From Comamonadaceae bacterium (lineage in GTDB: Bacteria > Pseudomonadota > Gammaproteobacteria > Burkholderiales > Burkholderiaceae_C), in assembly GCA_947443645.1 (NCBI GenBank), contig CANEXF010000013.1, positions 1 through 64,000 of the forward strand: a stretch of DNA of 64,000 bases. Direction: 5' to 3'. Positions within the stretch are counted from its first letter, which is position 1; every line of letters starts with the position of its first letter. Below are positions 37,074-47,179 of the stretch, in pieces. The notes below the pieces were generated by a model, which had not been told where the DNA came from, ran no database searches, and saw only the letters and a program-made list of their open reading frames with translations. The position numbers and the translations under genes are program-made.

Positions 37074-37128
37074 TCAGAATAAAATTTGTTCTACTATTTG
37101 GACTATCAGAAATATAAAAGCTGAAGAC

Positions 37129-37893
37129 ATGAACCAAGCCGCTGGCGCACAAACCATCACGCGCGCGATACGCGCACTCAAGCTGATTTCGCTGCACAGC
37201 CACACGGGGATGCGGCTGGTCGATCTCGCACAGGAGATGCAACTGCAGCGGCCAACCGCCCACCGCGTGCTCAAGGCCTTGATATCGGAAGGCATGCTGA
37301 TCCAGGACGCTGCGACGCGCCGCTACACGCTGGGTCCACTGGTGTTTGAGCTGGGACTGGCGTCGGCGCACCAGTTCAATTTGCGTGACATCGCAGCGCC
37401 CATACTGGAAGAGCTGGCTGACAGCACTGGAGACACAAGCTTTCTATTTGTTCGCAGCGGCAACGACGCGGTGTGCCTGAGCCGGGTGCAGGGCAAATAC
37501 CCGATTCAAACGCCAGCCGTTCCAGTCGGCAGCCGGCAACCCCTGGGGGTCAGTGCGGGCGGCCTGGCTTTGCTTAGCAGTCTGGGCGATCTCGAGGTGA
37601 GCCAGGTGCTGGATGCTGTGGCGCCACGCTTGAGCGTCTACGGCAACCTCGATGCCGAAGAAGTTCGCAGGCAGTGCGCACGCGCTCAAAAAGCTGGCTA
37701 CGCCTTGATTGCCAACCGCGCCGTCCCAGGCGTCAGGGGGCTTGGTTTGCCCGTCCAAAATTCTGCCGGCACGGCCGTTGCTGCACTTACTGTGGCGGCA
37801 ACGCAAACGCGTATGACGGAAAAACGGGTGGCTGAAATTTTGCCTTTTTTAAGCAAAGCCGCGCAAGAGCTCACGCGCTTGCTGCGCCAATAG
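37129..37893 (+). CDS. IclR-family transcriptional regulator
   Basis: 254 residues from the ATG at 37129. Winged helix-turn-helix about 8-65 (ITRAIRALKLISLHSHTGMR; LQRPTAHRVLKALISEGML), effector domain about 75-250. It diverges from the PuuE-like gene, with candidate operators between them, and probably controls that gene and perhaps the adjacent importer operon. Confidence 0.9.
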   Translation: MNQAAGAQTITRAIRALKLISLHSHTGMRLVDLAQEMQLQRPTAHRVLKALISEGMLIQDAATRRYTLGPLVFELGLASAHQFNLRDIAAPILEELADSTGDTSFLFVRSGNDAVCLSRVQGKYPIQTPAVPVGSRQPLGVSAGGLALLSSLGDLEVSQVLDAVAPRLSVYGNLDAEEVRRQCARAQKAGYALIANRAVPGVRGLGLPVQNSAGTAVAALTVAATQTRMTEKRVAEILPFLSKAAQELTRLLRQ

Positions 37894-37923
37894 CCGTCAC
37901 CACCGCAGGTAACGACTGGCGTC

Positions 37924-38838
37924 TTATGCGGCAGTCTTGGCGGGTCGCACCACCAGGCTCACGCCTATCGCGGTGAGGGCGGTGCCGACAAGCGTTGTCG
38001 CCGTGATGGCTTCGTCAAACAGCAGCCAGGCCATCAGTGCGGTGGTCGGCGGCACAAGATAGAGCAAGCTGGTGACGGCAGTGGCAGCACCACGCTGAAT
38101 CAGCAAATACAACAGCGAGCTGCCGCCCAGCGTGAGTGCCAGCACGGCCCAGGCCATCGCACCTATGAACTGTATGTTCCAGCGTATCGCCTCGGTCTCA
38201 AACAGACTGAACGGCAGCGTCACGATCAGCGCGGCGAGCAGCTGAATCAGATTGGCACTTCGCACATCGGTGGCTTGCACAAAACGTTTTTGATACAGCG
38301 TGCCGGCGGTGATGCTGAGCAGCGCGACAAGCGTGGCGCCCAGCGTCAGCGCCGTGACTTCGTGGCCGCTGCCGAACTTGCGCGAGACCACCAGCAGCAA
38401 GCCCGCCAGACCCAGAACCAGACCCAGCCATTGACGGGAGGTGACTCTGGCGCTCGCATCGCCAGCATCAGCAGACACGCGCCACGACATCCACAAGGCC
38501 GTCAAAACCGGTTGCAGCCCGACGATCAATGCCGCCAGGCCAGAACCCATGCCGGCCTTGACTGCGACCCAGACACCGCCCAGGTAGCCGGCATGCATCA
38601 GCACGCCAGTCACACCCAGATGCAGCCATTGCTGCGGCACGCGCGGCCAGGCCACGCGCGCCAGGCGAATCCAGATCAGAAAGCAGATGATGGAAAAGAA
38701 GTAGCGCAGCAGCAGAAAAGTCAGCGGCGGCGCATAAGGCAGGCCAAATTTTGCGACGATGAAGCCGGTGCTCCAGATCAGCACAAAGACTGCGGGCATA
38801 GCCCGAAGCAGGATGCGGTCGGATGCGGAAGCGCTCAC
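37924..38838 (-). CDS. DMT-superfamily (EamA) transporter
   Basis: 304 residues with ten hydrophobic helices arranged as two EamA repeats, beginning ILLRAMPAVFVLIWSTGFIV. EamA proteins are inner-membrane exporters of amino acids or other metabolites. The substrate is not predictable. It lies alone between the IclR gene and pgsA. Confidence 0.88.
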   Translation of the reverse strand: MSASASDRILLRAMPAVFVLIWSTGFIVAKFGLPYAPPLTFLLLRYFFSIICFLIWIRLARVAWPRVPQQWLHLGVTGVLMHAGYLGGVWVAVKAGMGSGLAALIVGLQPVLTALWMSWRVSADAGDASARVTSRQWLGLVLGLAGLLLVVSRKFGSGHEVTALTLGATLVALLSITAGTLYQKRFVQATDVRSANLIQLLAALIVTLPFSLFETEAIRWNIQFIGAMAWAVLALTLGGSSLLYLLIQRGAATAVTSLLYLVPPTTALMAWLLFDEAITATTLVGTALTAIGVSLVVRPAKTAA

Positions 38839-38874
38839 AGCCCGATGAAGAAAAGAGCAGCTGACGACATCAGC

Positions 38875-39441
38875 TTACTTGGCCCGGGCGCGGATTTCGG
38901 GAATCGCTTTTTGCAGGTAGTACACCATGGACCAGACCGTGAGCACAGCAGAAATCCAGATCAGCCAGGTGCCCCAGAGATGCGTGTTCACAGCGCCGAA
39001 CAATAGGCCGTCATAAAGCAAAAACGGAATGGCAACCATTTGAACCGTGGTCTTGACCTTGCCCAGCATGTGCACCGCCACACTTTTGGTGGCGCCTATC
39101 AAGGCCATCCACTCGCGCAGTGCTGAAATGGCGATTTCGCGGCCAATGATGATGAGCGCGACAAACACGTCGGCACGCTGCAGATGCACCAGCACCAGCA
39201 AGGACGCGCAGACCAGGAACTTGTCCGCCACGGGATCAAGAAAAGCGCCGAAGGATGAGGTCTGGTTCAGCTTGCGCGCCAGAAAGCCGTCAAGCCAGTC
39301 GGTCGCAGCGAAAACCACAAACATCAGGGTGGCCAACATATTGCGCTGGTCGACCGCAATGTCTAGGTAAAAAACACCGACGATCAGGGGAATCGCAAGA
39401 ATGCGAGTCCAGGTCATGAGCGTGGGAATAGTCCAAAACAT
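38875..39441 (-). CDS. pgsA: CDP-diacylglycerol-glycerol-3-phosphate 3-phosphatidyltransferase
   Basis: 188 residues from the ATG at 39441, which gives the usual N-terminus MFWTIPTLMTWTRI. An ATG at 39459 would add six residues. The CDP-alcohol phosphotransferase motif D(x2)DG(x2)AR(x8)G(x3)D(x3)D is complete in DWLDGFLARKL...GAFLDPVAD. The enzyme makes phosphatidylglycerol phosphate in the inner membrane. It is downstream of uvrC on the same strand, a conserved neighbourhood. Confidence 0.93.
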   Translation of the reverse strand: MFWTIPTLMTWTRILAIPLIVGVFYLDIAVDQRNMLATLMFVVFAATDWLDGFLARKLNQTSSFGAFLDPVADKFLVCASLLVLVHLQRADVFVALIIIGREIAISALREWMALIGATKSVAVHMLGKVKTTVQMVAIPFLLYDGLLFGAVNTHLWGTWLIWISAVLTVWSMVYYLQKAIPEIRARAK

Positions 39442-39516
39442 TTGTAGGCATTTTGGCATGAGCTGGGGCGCTTGGCGCCCGGGCGACTCAAACGCATTGA
39501 AAATTCCGTCCCAGAC

Positions 39517-41583
39517 TCAGTGCAGCACGCGGTAAATCTCTTCCGCCAGCTCCTTCGAAATGCCGTCTACGGTGGCGATGTCCTCAGCGCTGGCAGAGGC
39601 AATCGCGCGTATGCCGCCAAAGCGTTGCAGCAAACTGGCGCGGCGTTTGGGGCCTATGCCCTCAATGTCTTCAAGGCGGCTGGAGCCGGTACGCACGGAG
39701 GCGCGCTTGGCACGCATGCCGGTGATGGCAAAGCGATGCGCCTCGTCGCGTATCTGCGCGATCAGCATCAAGGCTGCGGAGTCGCGCCCCAGGTAAATCT
39801 TGTCGCGACCATCGGCAAACACCAGCTCCTCCAGACCAACCTTGCGGCCCTCGCCTTTTTCAACGCCGGCAATCAGGCCCAGGTCCAGCCCGAGCTCGGT
39901 GAAAACCTCGCGCGCCATCGACACCTGGCCCTTGCCACCATCGACCAGCACCAGATCCGGCAACCTGGCCTCATTGTTGCGGGCCGCTTCTGCGAGCTTG
40001 CTGTAGCGGCGCGTCAATACCTGGCGCATGGCCGCGTAATCATCACCGGGCGTGATGCCCTCGATGTTGTAGCGGCGGTACTCGGCGCTTTGCATCTTGT
40101 GCTCATGGAACACCACGCAAGACGCCTGCGTTGCCTCGCCAGCGGTGTGTGAAATGTCAAAGCACTCGATGCGCAGGGCCGCCAGGTCTTCCATTTTCAG
40201 GTCCAGCGCCTCGGCCAGCGCGCGCGTGCGGGCCTGCTGCGAGCCCTGCTCGGCCAGCAGCCTGGCCAGTTGCAGCCCGGCATTGGTCTGCGCCATCTCC
40301 AGCCAGATGCGGCGTTGCTCGCGCGGCTGGTGAACCGCGGCGATGCGCACACCGGTCTGCGCCGCAAGCGCAGCGATCAAGTCCTTGTCGACCGGTTCAC
40401 TGCAAACCAGGGTTGGAGGCACCGGCGTGTCGATGTAATGCTGGGCGATAAACGCTTCGAGCACCAGCGCTTCCAGCGACTTGGTTTTGACAACCCTGGC
40501 CTTTTTGCTGGCGGCAGCCGGTGCAGCGCCCTGCGCCACATCGGCTTCGGCTTGAACTAGGGCATCGGCATCCATGGCCGCGTCGAGTTCGGCCACATCA
40601 ACGGCGTTTTCAATATGCGCGGGGAAATAGGGTCGGTCACCCAGATGCCGGCCGCCGCGCACCATGGCCAGATTGACACAGGCTTTACCGCCCTGCACTT
40701 TTACTGCCAGGATGTCCACGTCCACATCGCCGTTATTGCCGCCGAGGTCCATGGACTGCTGGTGCAAGACCTTGGACAGCGCCGACATCTGGTTGCGCAA
40801 CTCGGCGGCTTGTTCAAACTCCAGCTTTTCGGCGTGCTGCAGCATTTGCTGCTCCAGCCCACCAAGGATTTCCTGCGTCTGCCCGCGCAAAAACCGCTCG
40901 GCATTGGCGACATCCTGCGCATACTGCGCCGCGCTGACATGGCCCACACAAGGCCCGGAGCAGCGCTTGATCTGGTAGAGCAGGCAGGGCCGGCTGCGGT
41001 TGTTGAACACCGTGTCTTCGCAGGTGCGAAGCTTGAAGACTTTTTGCAGTAGCAAAATCGACTCCTTGACCGCCCAGGCGCTTGGGTAAGGACCGAAATA
41101 GCGGTGTTTTTTCTCGACCGCGCCACGGTAATAGGCAATGCGCGGGAAAGTCGTCGCGGAAGCGGGTGAAAAAGTTAACGGGGACGTCTGCGTGGAGGCC
41201 GACGGCGCGCCCGCCCCGTCTTTAACGTGCGTGCCGGTCAGCTTGAGATAAGGGTAGCTCTTGTCGTCGCGAAACAGAATGTTGAAGCGCGGGTGCAGCG
41301 TCTTGATCAGGTTGTTTTCAAGCAGCAAGGCCTCGGCCTCGGAGCGCACCACCGTGGTTTCCATGCGCACGATTTTTGTCACCATATGGCCGATGCGCGA
41401 GCCGCCATGGTTTTTCTGAAAGTAGTTGGTGACGCGCTTTTTCAGATTCCGCGCCTTGCCGACATAAAGCACGCCGCCCTCGGCGTCGAAATAACGGTAA
41501 ACCCCCGGCAATGCGGGCAAAGCAGCGACTTCGCTGAGCAACTGGGGATCGAATTCGTGGGTTTTTTCGTGGGCTTGGGTCAT
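39517..41583 (-). CDS. uvrC: UvrABC system protein C
   Basis: 688 residues from the ATG at 41583. GIY-YIG nuclease domain at the N-terminus ([25 protein letters not shown]), a cysteine cluster CSGPCVG, a UVR motif (about 220-255), the endonuclease-V-like RNase H domain ([13 protein letters not shown]) and C-terminal helix-hairpin-helix repeats ([18 protein letters not shown]). It makes both incisions in nucleotide excision repair. Two low-complexity insertions, about 24 residues after KLTGTH and an Ala-rich one mid-protein, lengthen it relative to E. coli UvrC. Confidence 0.95.
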   Translation of the reverse strand: MTQAHEKTHEFDPQLLSEVAALPALPGVYRYFDAEGGVLYVGKARNLKKRVTNYFQKNHGGSRIGHMVTKIVRMETTVVRSEAEALLLENNLIKTLHPRFNILFRDDKSYPYLKLTGTHVKDGAGAPSASTQTSPLTFSPASATTFPRIAYYRGAVEKKHRYFGPYPSAWAVKESILLLQKVFKLRTCEDTVFNNRSRPCLLYQIKRCSGPCVGHVSAAQYAQDVANAERFLRGQTQEILGGLEQQMLQHAEKLEFEQAAELRNQMSALSKVLHQQSMDLGGNNGDVDVDILAVKVQGGKACVNLAMVRGGRHLGDRPYFPAHIENAVDVAELDAAMDADALVQAEADVAQGAAPAAASKKARVVKTKSLEALVLEAFIAQHYIDTPVPPTLVCSEPVDKDLIAALAAQTGVRIAAVHQPREQRRIWLEMAQTNAGLQLARLLAEQGSQQARTRALAEALDLKMEDLAALRIECFDISHTAGEATQASCVVFHEHKMQSAEYRRYNIEGITPGDDYAAMRQVLTRRYSKLAEAARNNEARLPDLVLVDGGKGQVSMAREVFTELGLDLGLIAGVEKGEGRKVGLEELVFADGRDKIYLGRDSAALMLIAQIRDEAHRFAITGMRAKRASVRTGSSRLEDIEGIGPKRRASLLQRFGGIRAIASASAEDIATVDGISKELAEEIYRVLH

Positions 41584-41626
41584 GGCGTCAAAAAGGCTGG
41601 CATGGCGTATTGTGGACAATCCCGGC

Positions 41627-42817
41627 ATGAAGCAACGCGCACAGCTCCTGCAATGGGACATTTTTTGCAAGGTCATAGACAACTTTGGCGACATAGGCGT
41701 GAGCTGGCGCCTGGCCGCCGACCTCGCCTCGCGCGGTCACCGGGTCAGGCTGTGGGTCGACGACGGCAGCGCGCTGGCCTGGATGGCGCCTGCTGGCTGC
41801 GCGGGCGTCAGCGTGCAGCCCTGGACGCAAGCGCTGCTCCCGGCGCAGCTGCAGGCGCTGCAGGACAGCCCCTGCGAGGTCTTGATTGAGGCTTTCGGCT
41901 GCCAGATCGCTCCTGAATTCATAGCTGCTTGCACCCGTTCGCAAAGCGCTGGGGCACTAAAACCCGTATGGATCAACCTCGAGTACCTGAGCGCCCAAGC
42001 CTACGCGGAACGCAGCCACGGACTGCCCTCACCGGTGCAAAGCGGACCGGCGGCGGGCTGGACCAAGTGGTTTTTCTATCCCGGTTTCAGCGCCCGGACC
42101 GGCGGCCTGCTGCGTGAACCGGCGCTGCTTGAGCGCCAGGCGAGCTTTCAGCGCGAAGACTGGTTGCGCGGTCTGGCCATCACGTTGCAGGGCGAAATGC
42201 TGGTATCCATGTTTTGCTACGAACCCGGGGCGCTGATCGGCCTGCTGCGGCAACTGGCCAGATCAGGCCTGCAAGGCAAGCCGGTGCGCCTGCTGGTGGC
42301 GGCTGGCCGCGCCCAGCACGCAGTGGCTGGCGCAATGGTGCAACTGAATGCCGAAACTGATGATGAAATCGACCTGCAACGCCCTACTGACGGGCGCGGG
42401 CAGCTATCAATTTCATACTTGCCGCTGCTCAGCCAGATGGATTTCGACCACCTGCTGTGGTCTTGCGACTTGAATTTTGTGCGCGGCGAAGACTCGGTGG
42501 TGCGTGCGCTGTGGGCCGGCAAAGCCCTGGTCTGGCAGATTTACCCGCAAGGCGATGGCGCGCATCTGGCCAAACTGGACGCCTTTTTGGACATGCTGCA
42601 AGCGCCTGACAGCCTGCGCGACTTTCACCACGACTGGAACGCCAGCGCCCCGGAAAACCCGCCAGCGGGGCCGAAAGGCCTTGGCAAAGGCAGGGCCGAA
42701 CTGCTGGTCGAGAACCTGCCGGCTTGGGGGGAAACCGTGGAAAAGGCCAGGGCCAGACTGCTGCAGCAAGATGATTTGAGCACTAGCCTGCTGCAATTTG
42801 TGGCAAAAAACCGTTAA
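41627..42817 (+). CDS. earP: EF-P arginine rhamnosyltransferase EarP
   Basis: 396 residues from the ATG at 41627. GT-B-type enzyme with family blocks [42 protein letters not shown] and [19 protein letters not shown]. EarP transfers rhamnose from dTDP-rhamnose to Arg32 of EF-P, which lies immediately downstream with the arginine present. Two interspersed repeats (41916-41961 and 42394-42420) are in frame. It diverges from uvrC with only 43 bases between the starts. Confidence 0.93.
   Translation: MKQRAQLLQWDIFCKVIDNFGDIGVSWRLAADLASRGHRVRLWVDDGSALAWMAPAGCAGVSVQPWTQALLPAQLQALQDSPCEVLIEAFGCQIAPEFIAACTRSQSAGALKPVWINLEYLSAQAYAERSHGLPSPVQSGPAAGWTKWFFYPGFSARTGGLLREPALLERQASFQREDWLRGLAITLQGEMLVSMFCYEPGALIGLLRQLARSGLQGKPVRLLVAAGRAQHAVAGAMVQLNAETDDEIDLQRPTDGRGQLSISYLPLLSQMDFDHLLWSCDLNFVRGEDSVVRALWAGKALVWQIYPQGDGAHLAKLDAFLDMLQAPDSLRDFHHDWNASAPENPPAGPKGLGKGRAELLVENLPAWGETVEKARARLLQQDDLSTSLLQFVAKNR
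41916..41961 (-). repeat. Interspersed short repeat, copy 3 (inside earP)
   Basis: The minus strand reads acgggtgcaagcagctatga near its core, preceded by agcgctttgcga. It shares cggg.gcaagcagctat with copy 5. It is translated within EarP as about 14 residues that look like an insertion before VWINLEYLS. Confidence 0.6.
42394..42420 (+). repeat. Interspersed short repeat, copy 4 (inside earP)
   Basis: gcgcgggcagctatcaattt at the core, matching the cgggcgc..gcagctat pattern of the other copies. Translated in frame just before [15 protein letters not shown]. Confidence 0.55.
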
Positions 42818-42982
42818 AATCATAGGCTTTACAGAAATTGCCCCTCAGCTCAGGCCCAAGGCAAACACTGCAACTTCGCCGCAGACCATGCATCAGCCCC
42901 TGCGCACCTCGTGTGCCAGACGCAGACGCGTTGAGCGGCCTACTTTCGAAAATTCTGCAAGCTCCTTGCATTAAAGACTGTT

Positions 42983-43537
42983 ATGAAAATCGCTCAAGAA
43001 ATTCGCGCTGGCAATGTCATCATGCACGGCAAAGACCCCATGGTTGTGCTCAAGACCGAATACAGCCGTGGCGGCCGTAATTCGGCCACCGTGCGCATGA
43101 AACTCAAAAGCCTGATCGGCACCTTTGGCACCGAAGTCGTGTTCAAGGCCGACGACAAGATTGACCAGGTCATGCTGGACAAAAAGGAGTGCACTTACTC
43201 CTACTTTGCAGATCCCATGTACATCTGCATGGACGCCGAGTACAACCAGTACGAAGTCGAAGCCGACAACATGGGCGACTCGCTGAACTACCTGCAAGAC
43301 GGCATGGAACTCGAAGTGGTGTTCTATGACGGCAAGGCCATTTCAGTTGAAGTGCCTACCAGCGTCAACCGCGAAATCACCTGGACCGAGCCAGCCGTCA
43401 AGGGCGACACCTCCGGCAAAGTGCTCAAGCCAGCCAAGATCTCCACCGGCTTTGAAATCGGCGTGCCGATTTTTGTGGCTCAGGGCGACGTGGTTGAGAT
43501 CGACACGCGCACCGGCGAATACCGCAAACGCGTCTAA
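42983..43537 (+). CDS. efp: Elongation factor P
   Basis: 184 residues, three beta-barrel domains of normal length. The tip residue is R32 in SRGGRNSA, the arginine form modified by EarP rather than the lysine form modified by EpmA. EF-P relieves ribosome stalling at polyproline. It follows earP by 165 bases, a gap large enough for its own promoter, and ends in a strong terminator. Confidence 0.96.
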   Translation: MKIAQEIRAGNVIMHGKDPMVVLKTEYSRGGRNSATVRMKLKSLIGTFGTEVVFKADDKIDQVMLDKKECTYSYFADPMYICMDAEYNQYEVEADNMGDSLNYLQDGMELEVVFYDGKAISVEVPTSVNREITWTEPAVKGDTSGKVLKPAKISTGFEIGVPIFVAQGDVVEIDTRTGEYRKRV

Positions 43538-43560
43538 ACCAGAGCGCTTCTTGCGTTCCT

Positions 43561-43588
43561 GAAAAAGGCTCCGTAAGGAGCCTTTTTG
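43561..43588 (+). terminator. Intrinsic terminator of efp
   Basis: aaaaaggctcc (43562-43572) pairs with ggagccttttt (43577-43587) over 11 bases with a four-base loop and a T run. Confidence 0.92.
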
Positions 43589-43750
43589 CATTGGCGAGCG
43601 CGCAAACCTATCCTGCTTGTGTCACTGCCTGAGCCGCTGCCTGTGTCTGAATTCCCACAGATCTGCACACAAGTACACAAGGCGCCGTAAAGGAGAAGCC
43701 AGGCACGCAGGCCGAGGCGGCCAAGGTCTGCGAATCATTCACAATCACTC

Positions 43751-44614
43751 ATGGACCAAACACAAGACCTCGCAGGAACCCGACTTGCCCACGCCTGGGC
43801 TGAATTGCAGGCCCATGCCCGCGATGCCACGCCACTCGAAGGCGACGCTTACCGCCTGGCTTTTGCCGACCCTGAGTTTTTGCTCAGACGCGAAACCCGC
43901 GGCATACGCTTTCAGCTGGAAATGCTCAAACCAGACCTGGGGCAGCAAGAACAAGGCATAGAAAACACCATCGTGGTGTTTGGCAGCGCCCGTTTTCCCG
44001 CACCCGAGCAGGCCAGCGCCGCCTTGAAGCTGGCTGAAGAATCCGGCGACGAAACCAGCCTGGCACTGGCCAGGCGGCACATGCGCAACGCCCACTTTTA
44101 CGACCAGGCTCGGCTGTTTGGCAGACTGGTCGCCGGCCACAGCAATCCCAGGCCGCTGTCAGAGCAGCTTTTCATCTGCACCGGTGGCGGACCGGGCATC
44201 ATGGAAGCGGCCAACCGCGGCGCGCAGGAAATGGGCGCACCCACCATAGGGCTGAATATTGTCTTGCCGCACGAGCAGTCCGCCAACCCTTATGTGTCGC
44301 CGTCGCTGAACTTCAAGTTTCACTACTTCGCCCTGCGCAAGATGCACTTCATGATGCGGGCCAAGGCGCTGGTGGCTTTCCCTGGCGGCTTTGGCACGCT
44401 GGACGAGCTGTTTGAAATCATCACCCTGGTGCAGACCGGCAAGGCCAAGCCTGTGCCCATCATCTTGTTTGGCACGGACTACTGGAAGCGACTGGTCAAC
44501 TTTGACGTGCTGATCGAAGAAGGCGTGATCTCCCCCGATGATCTCAAGCTGTTCCAGTATGTTGACGACCCGCTGGTCGCCTGGAACGCCATCAAGACCT
44601 TCTACCAACTCTAG
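43751..44614 (+). CDS. LOG-family protein (cytokinin riboside 5'-monophosphate phosphoribohydrolase-like)
   Basis: 287 residues. Rossmann-like LOG domain with the paired signatures GGGPGIMEAANRGA and PGGFGTLDELFEI. Members hydrolyse nucleoside 5'-monophosphates at the N-glycosidic bond; older annotations say lysine decarboxylase, which is not supported. An N-terminal extension of about 70 residues precedes the domain, as in the longer subgroup. It stands alone between efp and the convergent MFS gene. Confidence 0.87.
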   Translation: MDQTQDLAGTRLAHAWAELQAHARDATPLEGDAYRLAFADPEFLLRRETRGIRFQLEMLKPDLGQQEQGIENTIVVFGSARFPAPEQASAALKLAEESGDETSLALARRHMRNAHFYDQARLFGRLVAGHSNPRPLSEQLFICTGGGPGIMEAANRGAQEMGAPTIGLNIVLPHEQSANPYVSPSLNFKFHYFALRKMHFMMRAKALVAFPGGFGTLDELFEIITLVQTGKAKPVPIILFGTDYWKRLVNFDVLIEEGVISPDDLKLFQYVDDPLVAWNAIKTFYQL

Positions 44615-44646
44615 ACAAGCCTGACCAGCGCGTTCGAGGCCGGCGG

Positions 44647-45825
44647 CTAGGCATGGGGTTTAAGGCTGCCCTTGAGCAGCCACGCGAGCCGCGAACCCAT
44701 TCCAACCATGCTGCCCGTGGCCCAGAACACCACTGAGACGCCGACCAGCGCACCGACCGAGCCGAACAGCATGGGCATCACCACGCTGGAGGCATTGATG
44801 GCCATGAGCCGCAAGCCCAGTGCTTCGCCATGGCGCGCCTCGGGCGTGATCTGGTGCAGCATGCTCATCACCATGGGCTGGACCGTACCGAGGGCCAGGC
44901 CCAGCAACACCGAGCACAGTCCCATCGCCAGCGCGGTGTGCATCAGCGGATAGACGCCAAACAGCACCGCCGTGCACAGCATGGCGCTGGCCAGCACGCG
45001 CCATTCGCGCAAGTGGGCGGCCAGCAGGGGCAGCAGCATGCGAACCAGCGCTGCGGCCACCGCAAAGGCGCCGAGTATCGAGCCTATGCTGGAGGCGCTC
45101 AGGCCGCGTTCAAAGCCCAGCACCGGCACGACAAAGGTGTGCACATCCCAGCACGATGACAAGAACCAGTTGACCAGCATCAGACGCCGGAACATGGGCT
45201 CGCGCAGCAAATCCCAGGCCTTGGGCCGCACGCTTGCGCTGTCGATGACCACAGGCGGCAACTCACGCGTGCGTTGCACCAGAAGCCAGCACAGCGGCGG
45301 CAGCAAAGCCATCAGGAAAAAGGCCCAGCGGTAACCCGTGAGGCTGCCAGGCACGGCGCCCGCGTGGTCAATCAGCAGGCCGGCTGTGAACGGTCCGAGA
45401 AAATTCGACACCGCCGGGCCAATCGAGAGCCAGCTGAACACCTGGCGCAACTGCAATGCACCGCTGGCTGCCCGCCCAACATGGCGCTGCAGCGCAATCA
45501 CGGCAGCGCCTGTGGCACCGCCCGTCAGCAAGGCGGACACGCAAAGCACGGGAAACACCGGAAAAGCCACCGCCGCACCAGCGCCCGTGATGGCGGCGAA
45601 CACGCTGAGACTGACCGGCAGCTTCAAGCCGTGCCGGTCGGCAAAGCGGCCAGCGGGCAAGGCCAGAAAGACCTGCGTCAAGGCGAACATGGCCAGCAGC
45701 ACACCAACGGCAACCGGGCTGTAGCCCTCGCGCAAGGCCAGCAGCGGCGCAGCCATGCGCATGCCTGTCATGCAGGCATGCAGACAGATCTGCGCAAGAA
45801 TGAGGCGAGCCAGCTCCCGGTTCAA
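44647..45825 (-). CDS. MFS transporter
   Basis: 392 residues, twelve hydrophobic segments and the loop-2/3 signature AGRFADRHGLKLP. It is a proton-linked exporter or importer of unknown substrate. The start overlaps the rmuC stop by four bases (ATGA), so the two are co-translated, but a functional link is not known. Confidence 0.88.
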   Translation of the reverse strand: MNRELARLILAQICLHACMTGMRMAAPLLALREGYSPVAVGVLLAMFALTQVFLALPAGRFADRHGLKLPVSLSVFAAITGAGAAVAFPVFPVLCVSALLTGGATGAAVIALQRHVGRAASGALQLRQVFSWLSIGPAVSNFLGPFTAGLLIDHAGAVPGSLTGYRWAFFLMALLPPLCWLLVQRTRELPPVVIDSASVRPKAWDLLREPMFRRLMLVNWFLSSCWDVHTFVVPVLGFERGLSASSIGSILGAFAVAAALVRMLLPLLAAHLREWRVLASAMLCTAVLFGVYPLMHTALAMGLCSVLLGLALGTVQPMVMSMLHQITPEARHGEALGLRLMAINASSVVMPMLFGSVGALVGVSVVFWATGSMVGMGSRLAWLLKGSLKPHA

Positions 45826-47174
45826 GTCTCGTCCAGGTCTTTGTCCAGCGGAATCAGGCGTGCTGACTCCAGCTCCGGCAAGGCTTCCACATTGCGCAGC
45901 GCCTTGCCCATCACGCGGCTACGCTGCTCGGCGCTGCTGACCGTGTTCAGCATGGTTTCGGCGTTCGACTTGATTTTGGCTAGCACGTCGCCAAACTTGC
46001 CAAACTCGGTTTTCACCGCGCCCAGTACCTGCCATACCTCACTCGACCGTTTTTCCAGAGCCAGCGTCCTGAAACCCATCTGCAGCGAGTTGAGCATGGC
46101 CAGCAGCGTCGTTGGCCCAGCCAGCGTGATGCGGTGGTCGCGGCTCAAGCTTTCCATCAGGCCAGGGCGGCGTAGCACTTCGGCGTACAGGCCTTCAGTG
46201 GGTAAGAACAGAATCGCGAAGTCAGTGGTGTACGGCGGCGCAATGTATTTTTCACTGATGGCCCTCGCCTCCAGCCGGATGCGGATTTCAAGCGCCTTGC
46301 CTGCCGCTTCTGCGCCCTGCACGTCCGCACGCGCCTGGGCATCGAGCAATCGCTCGTAATCCTCGTTCGGAAACTTCGCATCAATCGGCAGCCACAGCGG
46401 CTCGCCCGTGTCGGAGCGACCCGGCAGCTTGATGGCAAAGTCGACCGTGGCCTTGCTGCCCGGACGCGTGACGATCTGCGCCGCGTACTGGTCCACCGTG
46501 AACACCTGCTCCAGCAAAGCCGAGAGCTGCGCCTCGCCAAAAATGCCGCGCGTCTTGACATTGGTCAGCAGATGCTTGAGGTCGCCCACACCCTGCGCCA
46601 GCGTCTGCATTTCGCCCAGACCCTTGTGCACCTGCTCCAGCCGGTCGGCCACCTGCTTGAAGCTTTCGCCCAGACGCGTCTCCAGCGTCGTCTGCAGTTT
46701 TTCGTCCACTGTCTTGCGCATCTCGTCGAGCTTGGCGGCGTTGGTCGCCTGCAGTTGCGTCAACTGGGTCTCCAGGGTTTCGCGCACCTCCACCATGCGG
46801 CGGGCGTTCGACTCACTGAGCGATTGCAGCTGTGTGCTCAGGGTGTCAGACAGCGTTTTTTGCAGCAAGGTCAGCTGCTGGGAAAAAGCATCGATCTGCG
46901 TGTTCTGCGTGCGAATGGCTTCGCCGCTTTGCTGCACCAGGGTCTGCTGGAAAGTCGCAAAGGTCGCGGCCAGCTCTTGCCGGCTGTCGCGCGAGTTGTC
47001 GCTGATCTCGCGGCGCAACTCGCGCTCGAGCTTGTCGTGTCCGGCCGTCATGCCTGCCAGCAGGTCCAGGCGTCCCTGCTCGTCCTGAACGGGCTTGCGC
47101 ATCAGCAGGGCCGCCAGCAACACCAGGATGAGCAGCAACAGGGCAATCAGCAGCCACGCTTGAATTAATGTCAT
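45822..47174 (-). CDS. rmuC: DNA recombination protein RmuC homolog
   Basis: 450 residues. An N-terminal membrane helix (about 6-24, WLLIALLLLILVLLAALL), a long coiled coil (about 45-200) and the RmuC nuclease-like domain (about 205-420, with TRGIFGEAQLSALLEQVF and LPIDAKFPNEDYERL). RmuC limits recombination between inverted repeats. It precedes the MFS gene and follows ghrB on the same strand. Confidence 0.93.
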   Translation of the reverse strand: MTLIQAWLLIALLLLILVLLAALLMRKPVQDEQGRLDLLAGMTAGHDKLERELRREISDNSRDSRQELAATFATFQQTLVQQSGEAIRTQNTQIDAFSQQLTLLQKTLSDTLSTQLQSLSESNARRMVEVRETLETQLTQLQATNAAKLDEMRKTVDEKLQTTLETRLGESFKQVADRLEQVHKGLGEMQTLAQGVGDLKHLLTNVKTRGIFGEAQLSALLEQVFTVDQYAAQIVTRPGSKATVDFAIKLPGRSDTGEPLWLPIDAKFPNEDYERLLDAQARADVQGAEAAGKALEIRIRLEARAISEKYIAPPYTTDFAILFLPTEGLYAEVLRRPGLMESLSRDHRITLAGPTTLLAMLNSLQMGFRTLALEKRSSEVWQVLGAVKTEFGKFGDVLAKIKSNAETMLNTVSSAEQRSRVMGKALRNVEALPELESARLIPLDKDLDET

Positions 47175-47179
47175 GCTCT

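Noticed and set aside
36991-37102. CRISPR-like array
   Set aside because: Only two 11-base direct repeats are present, with no further units and no cas genes. An operator is a better explanation.
43751-44614. Lysine decarboxylase
   Set aside because: The GGGPGIMEA and PGGFGTLDE motifs belong to LOG-type phosphoribohydrolases, and PLP-decarboxylase motifs are absent.
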